Of a stretch of DNA of 64,000 bases, positions 60,988-64,000 are shown one piece after another; within the stretch, counting starts at the first letter, position 1; each line of letters starts with the position of its first letter. The translations under genes were made by a program, and so were the position numbers. Source of the stretch: an uncultured Tateyamaria sp. (GTDB taxonomy: Bacteria > Pseudomonadota > Alphaproteobacteria > Rhodobacterales > Rhodobacteraceae); assembly GCF_947488715.1 (NCBI RefSeq), contig NZ_CANLAG010000007.1, positions 124,001 through 188,000 on the forward strand, in the 5' to 3' direction. A model generated the notes under the pieces. The model was not told where the DNA came from. It was given only the letters and a program-made list of their open reading frames with translations, and made no database searches.

Positions 60988-62652
60988 CTATTCCGCGGCG
61001 ACCTTGGTTTCGGGGTAGAGGGCCGCCTTGAAGGGGGCGAGGCCCGTGCGGCGATACGTGTCGATGAACGCCTCGTCTACGTCGCTGCGCAGGTCGAGAT
61101 AGGTGTCCACGATCCGTTCCACCGCAGGCACGATGTCATCCGCCGAGAAGCCGGGGCCGACGCGGTCGCCCACTTTGGCGGCTTCGGTGTGATCGCCGCC
61201 CAGGGTGATCTGGTAGTTTTCGACGCCCGCGCGGTCGAGGCCCAGGATCCCGATGTGGCCCACATGGTGGTGGCCACAGGCGTTGATGCAGCCCGAGATC
61301 TTGATCTTGAGGTTGCCGATCTCGTGCTCGCGCTTGAGGTCGTCAAAGGCGGTGGCGATCTCTTGGGCGATCGGGATCGAGCGGGCCGTGGCCAGCGCGC
61401 AATAGTCCATGCCGGGGCAGGCGATGATGTCGCTGATCAAGCCGATATTGGCGGTGGCGAGGTCCGCATCCTTGAGGCGCGCGTGCAGGGCGGGCAGATC
61501 GGACACATGCACATGGGGCAGGATCACGTTCTGTTCGTGGCTGATGCGCAATTCGTCGTGGCCGTAGTCTTGCGCCAGATCGGCCATCAGGCGCATCTGG
61601 TCCGCGCTGGCGTCACCGGGTGTGGCCCCGTGTTTCTTGAGCGAGATCGACACGATCTTGTATCCCGGCGCCTTGTGGGCGGTCAGGTTGGTGTCGGCCC
61701 AGCTGCGGAAAACGGGGTCGTTGTGATAGGCGTCCTTGAACGGTGCCTCGGACGCGGTCTTGAACGCGGGTGCGGCGAAGTGGTCTTCGATCTCGCGCAG
61801 CATCTGGACATCCACGCCCGAGAAGGTCTTGCGGGTTTCCACAAACCGTTCTTCGACCAGGCGGCGGATTTCGTCGATGCCGTGCTCGTGCACGGTGATC
61901 TTGATGCGCGCCTTGTACTTGTTGTCGCGGCGGCCGATCTGGTTCCAGACGGACACAACGGCTTCGAGATATGGCAGCAGGTCTGCTTCGGGCAGGAAGT
62001 CGGTGATGACCTTGCCGATCATCGGCGTCCGGCCCAGGCCACCACCCACGATGATCTCGTAGCCGCGTTGCCCGTCACGGGTTACCATACGGATGCCGAT
62101 GTCATGCGCCTTGGTCACGGCGCGGTCGTTGGGCGAGCCGGTGATGGCGATCTTGAACTTGCGGGGCATGAACTGGAACTCGGGGTGGTCGGTGGACCAC
62201 TGGCGCATCAGCTCGGCCACGGGGCGCGGGTCGGCAATCTCGTCCGCTGCGGCCCCTGCGAAATGGTCGGCGGTCACGTTGCGGATCGTGTTGCCAGAGG
62301 TCTGGATGGCGTGCATGCCCACCTCTGCCAGCGCGTCCAGCATGTCGGGCACGTCCTTCAACTCTGGCCAGTTGTACTGGATGTTCTGGCGCGTGGTGAA
62401 GTGGCCATAACCCTTGTCCCAGCGCTCAGCGATCTCGGCCAGCTTGCGCATCTTGGCGCTGTCCAGCGTGCCATAAGGGATGGCCACGCGCAGCATATAG
62501 GCGTGCAGTTGCAGATAGAGACCGTTCATCAGGCGCAGCGGCTTGAACTCGTCCTCGGTCAGCGCACCGGAGATGCGACGCTCAACCTGGGCGCGGAACT
62601 GGCGGTTGCGTTCCGCCAGAAAGGCGGTGTCGAATTCGGAATAGCTATACAT
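60988..62652 (-). CDS. cysI: Ferredoxin-type sulfite reductase, hemoprotein (CysI/NirA-like)
   Basis: Siroheme/[4Fe-4S] enzyme reducing sulfite (or nitrite). The 554-residue protein has duplicated ferredoxin-nitrite/sulfite reductase domains, substrate-binding TTRQNIQYNWPEL, and the cluster-binding CPGMDYC (C-x5-C) and GCINACGHH (C-x3-C). There is no CysJ flavoprotein gene nearby, so a ferredoxin likely provides electrons. Start overlaps the DUF2849 stop. Confidence 0.94.
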   Translation of the reverse strand: MYSYSEFDTAFLAERNRQFRAQVERRISGALTEDEFKPLRLMNGLYLQLHAYMLRVAIPYGTLDSAKMRKLAEIAERWDKGYGHFTTRQNIQYNWPELKDVPDMLDALAEVGMHAIQTSGNTIRNVTADHFAGAAADEIADPRPVAELMRQWSTDHPEFQFMPRKFKIAITGSPNDRAVTKAHDIGIRMVTRDGQRGYEIIVGGGLGRTPMIGKVITDFLPEADLLPYLEAVVSVWNQIGRRDNKYKARIKITVHEHGIDEIRRLVEERFVETRKTFSGVDVQMLREIEDHFAAPAFKTASEAPFKDAYHNDPVFRSWADTNLTAHKAPGYKIVSISLKKHGATPGDASADQMRLMADLAQDYGHDELRISHEQNVILPHVHVSDLPALHARLKDADLATANIGLISDIIACPGMDYCALATARSIPIAQEIATAFDDLKREHEIGNLKIKISGCINACGHHHVGHIGILGLDRAGVENYQITLGGDHTEAAKVGDRVGPGFSADDIVPAVERIVDTYLDLRSDVDEAFIDTYRRTGLAPFKAALYPETKVAAE

Positions 62653-62975
62653 CAGGAAGCTTCCTCATATGCGCCCGTCGCAAAGTCCACTTGTTTGCCA
62701 TGGGCATAGTTGCTGGGGCCTGTGGCCCGGAATGTTTCGCGGAAATGGGTGGGGGCGGGCACGCCGTCTGTCACGGCCACATCGGCCAGATAGGCGCCCA
62801 CAACCACATCAACCTGCTGCGAGGCCTCGATCAGACGCAGATCGGCATCGGCCTCATCGGTCAACACCTCTGCGTCGGACAACTGGCGTGTCCAGCCATC
62901 CGTGGTTTGATAAATCACGTCGCCGGCCAACAGGTGATTGGCGGTGACCACTTTGGGGGTGAATGCCTTGGGCAT
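62652..62975 (-). CDS. DUF2849 protein in cys operon
   Basis: A 107-residue protein of unknown function, of the DUF2849 family, found between cysG and cysI in alphaproteobacteria. Conserved pieces NHLLAGDVIYQT, WTRQLSDAEV and VVVGAYLADV. Both ends overlap its neighbours by single bases (TGATG), so it is made with CysG and CysI and may help siroheme delivery (inference). Confidence 0.88.
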   Translation of the reverse strand: MPKAFTPKVVTANHLLAGDVIYQTTDGWTRQLSDAEVLTDEADADLRLIEASQQVDVVVGAYLADVAVTDGVPAPTHFRETFRATGPSNYAHGKQVDFATGAYEEAS

Positions 62976-64000
62976 CAGTGCGCCTCCTGAATCTGTTCGG
63001 GCATTTGGGGCATGGGGATCTCGGGAATGGCGGCAAGCGCCGCGCGCGGGGCCAGACCAATGAATGTCAGGGCAGGGCCGCCCAGACCGGCTTGGGTCAG
63101 TGTCGGCTCCATCTCAGCCACGGTGGTCGACAGGACCTGCTGATCCGCACGGCTGGCATTCTCCACAAAAGTCACCGGCGTGGCCGGATCGATCCCGTGC
63201 ATCAGCAACCGTCCTTGAATAAAGCGGGCGGATTTCTTGCCCATATAGATCGCGGCAACCTCGCCAGGCTGTGCCAGTGCGCGCCAATCGTGATCGGCAA
63301 AGCCGCGTGTGTCGTGACCGGTCAGGAACCGCACCGAAGAGTTGCGGCCCCGACGCGTCAACGACTGACCAATAGAGGCAACGGCAGCAGAGGCCGCCGT
63401 AATACCCGGCACAATGTGATAATCAACACCCGCCTCGGTCACGGCCTCAATCTCCTCGTCCAGACGGCCAAACACAGTGGCGTCACCGGACTTCAGACGG
63501 ACAACCTGGGCACCTTTGAGGCCATGCTCCACAATCAGATCGTTGATGACCTCCTGCGGGGTCGAGGGGCCAAAGGCCTCTTTGCCCACGTCCAGCATGG
63601 TCGCCTCGCGGCGGGCCAGTTCGAGGATTTCCTTGGAAATCAAGCGGTCGTAAATCACCACATCGGCCTCATCCAGCGCCTTGCGCGCCTTGAGGGTCAA
63701 CAGTTCGGGATCACCGGGGCCCGCACCGACAAAGGCAACGTGACCCTTGCGCGTCTCGCGCAGCAGGTGATCGGCCAGCAGGTTGTCCAGCGCGGGCTGC
63801 ACAGCCTCGACACTGTCCGCGACAGCCTTGGGGCCGGCATTGAAATAGTAGTCACGCCAGAAGTCCCGGCGCGCACGGCCAAAGGGCAGGGCGTCAGCCG
63901 CCTTGCGGAACGCTTTGCCAATCCGTGCCAGCGTGCCAAGCGACGTGGGCAGGCGTTCCTCGAGGTCGGCCTTGATGGCGCGGGCCAGCACGGGGGCGGC
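62975..64000 (-). CDS. cysG: Siroheme synthase / uroporphyrinogen-III C-methyltransferase (5' end outside window)
   Basis: Makes siroheme for CysI. Visible is the C-terminal part: the tail of the dehydrogenase/ferrochelatase half (ADLEERLPTSLGTLARIGKAFRKA) and the complete SAM methyltransferase half (HVAFVGAGPGDPELLTLKARKAL, VRLKSGDATVFGR, GVDYHIVPGITAASAA). The frame is open to the right edge; the GTG near 63991 is an internal Val codon of the family, not a start. It leads the cysG-DUF2849-cysI-cysH-DUF934 operon. Confidence 0.93.
   Translation of the reverse strand, partial: AAPVLARAIKADLEERLPTSLGTLARIGKAFRKAADALPFGRARRDFWRDYYFNAGPKAVADSVEAVQPALDNLLADHLLRETRKGHVAFVGAGPGDPELLTLKARKALDEADVVIYDRLISKEILELARREATMLDVGKEAFGPSTPQEVINDLIVEHGLKGAQVVRLKSGDATVFGRLDEEIEAVTEAGVDYHIVPGITAASAAVASIGQSLTRRGRNSSVRFLTGHDTRGFADHDWRALAQPGEVAAIYMGKKSARFIQGRLLMHGIDPATPVTFVENASRADQQVLSTTVAEMEPTLTQAGLGGPALTFIGLAPRAALAAIPEIPMPQMPEQIQEAH

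Noticed and set aside
60649-62709. Plus-strand frame of almost 690 codons opposite cysH/cysI
   Set aside because: His/Val/Leu-rich pattern without domains, wholly antisense to cysI.
63989-63991. GTG as start of cysG
   Set aside because: It is the Val of the family segment PVLARAIK in the middle of the protein, so the gene continues beyond 64000.
1-64000. tRNA genes, CRISPR arrays, insertion sequences
   Set aside because: I looked through the non-coding gaps and saw no cloverleaf-like sequence, no spaced direct-repeat array and no transposase frame; almost all gaps are under 300 bases.

Overview
The window looks like a chromosomal segment of a marine alphaproteobacterium of the order Rhodobacterales (Roseobacter group). 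The evidence is the high G+C content, the tail end of a Rhodobacter-type gene transfer agent (GTA) cluster, a pyruvate dehydrogenase E1-beta subunit with its own lipoyl domain, a GTTC-N7-GTTC LexA box in front of uvrA, and many Rhodobacterales-typical DUF genes. It is almost entirely coding. I saw no rRNA, tRNA, CRISPR array, transposase or prophage integrase.

Layout. 1-5245: the last three GTA structural genes (hub protein cut by the left edge, NlpC/P60 peptidase, large tail-fibre/megatron protein), then cysE. 6251-9945 (minus): pdhC-pdhB-pdhA, followed by ftsB, a short-chain dehydrogenase and pgk. 12636-14793: two tandem cyclophilins and a DUF3179 protein. 14871-18147 (minus): bactofilin plus M23 peptidase, then a DUF455 ferritin-like protein plus a BCP peroxiredoxin. 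18222-30495 (plus): AsmA-like giant, queA, MFS, DUF924, lpdA, MFS, uvrA. 30496-37719 (minus): a Hint-domain secreted protein and a valine/isobutyrate catabolic operon (mmsA, orphan, acyl-CoA dehydrogenase, small membrane protein, a one-frame hydrolase-dehydrogenase fusion), with a divergent LysR regulator at 37868. 38955-41042: CBS protein, coaD, DUF4142 and a cupredoxin. 41118-48438: two GAPDH paralogues flanking a 47-residue gene, DUF808, a prolyl-tRNA editing protein, transketolase, and a coiled-coil gene coupled to zapA. 48542-49459 (minus): bolA, orphan, monothiol glutaredoxin. 49622-55527: xdhC-like gene, molybdopterin-binding protein and a form II coxSLM-type molybdenum hydroxylase, then a RidA-like protein and an SDR. 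57066-57617 (minus): infC with a non-AUG start. 57817: an acidic hendecad-repeat membrane protein. 58853-64000 (minus): ferredoxin-NADP reductase and the assimilatory sulfate operon cysG-DUF2849-cysI-cysH-DUF934.

The parts that connect: pdhA, lpdA and both gap genes carry related palindromes with a central CG and GTTA/TAAC-like arms, suggesting one LacI-type regulator of central carbon metabolism (CceR-like). Sulfur assimilation is represented by cysE at one end and the cysG-H operon at the other, with a ferredoxin reductase next to a ferredoxin-type sulfite reductase.

The most unusual observations are: (1) an anchored protein of about 16 tandem 11-residue acidic repeats, with no basic or aromatic residue for about 240 positions; (2) an in-frame fusion of two consecutive valine-catabolism enzymes that keeps a strong internal ribosome binding site; (3) a diverged second copy of the last 16 codons of infC just downstream of infC; (4) a G+C-poor membrane-protein gene translationally coupled inside the valine operon; (5) a cofactor-determining Asp-Leu to Ala-Thr difference between the paired GAPDHs.
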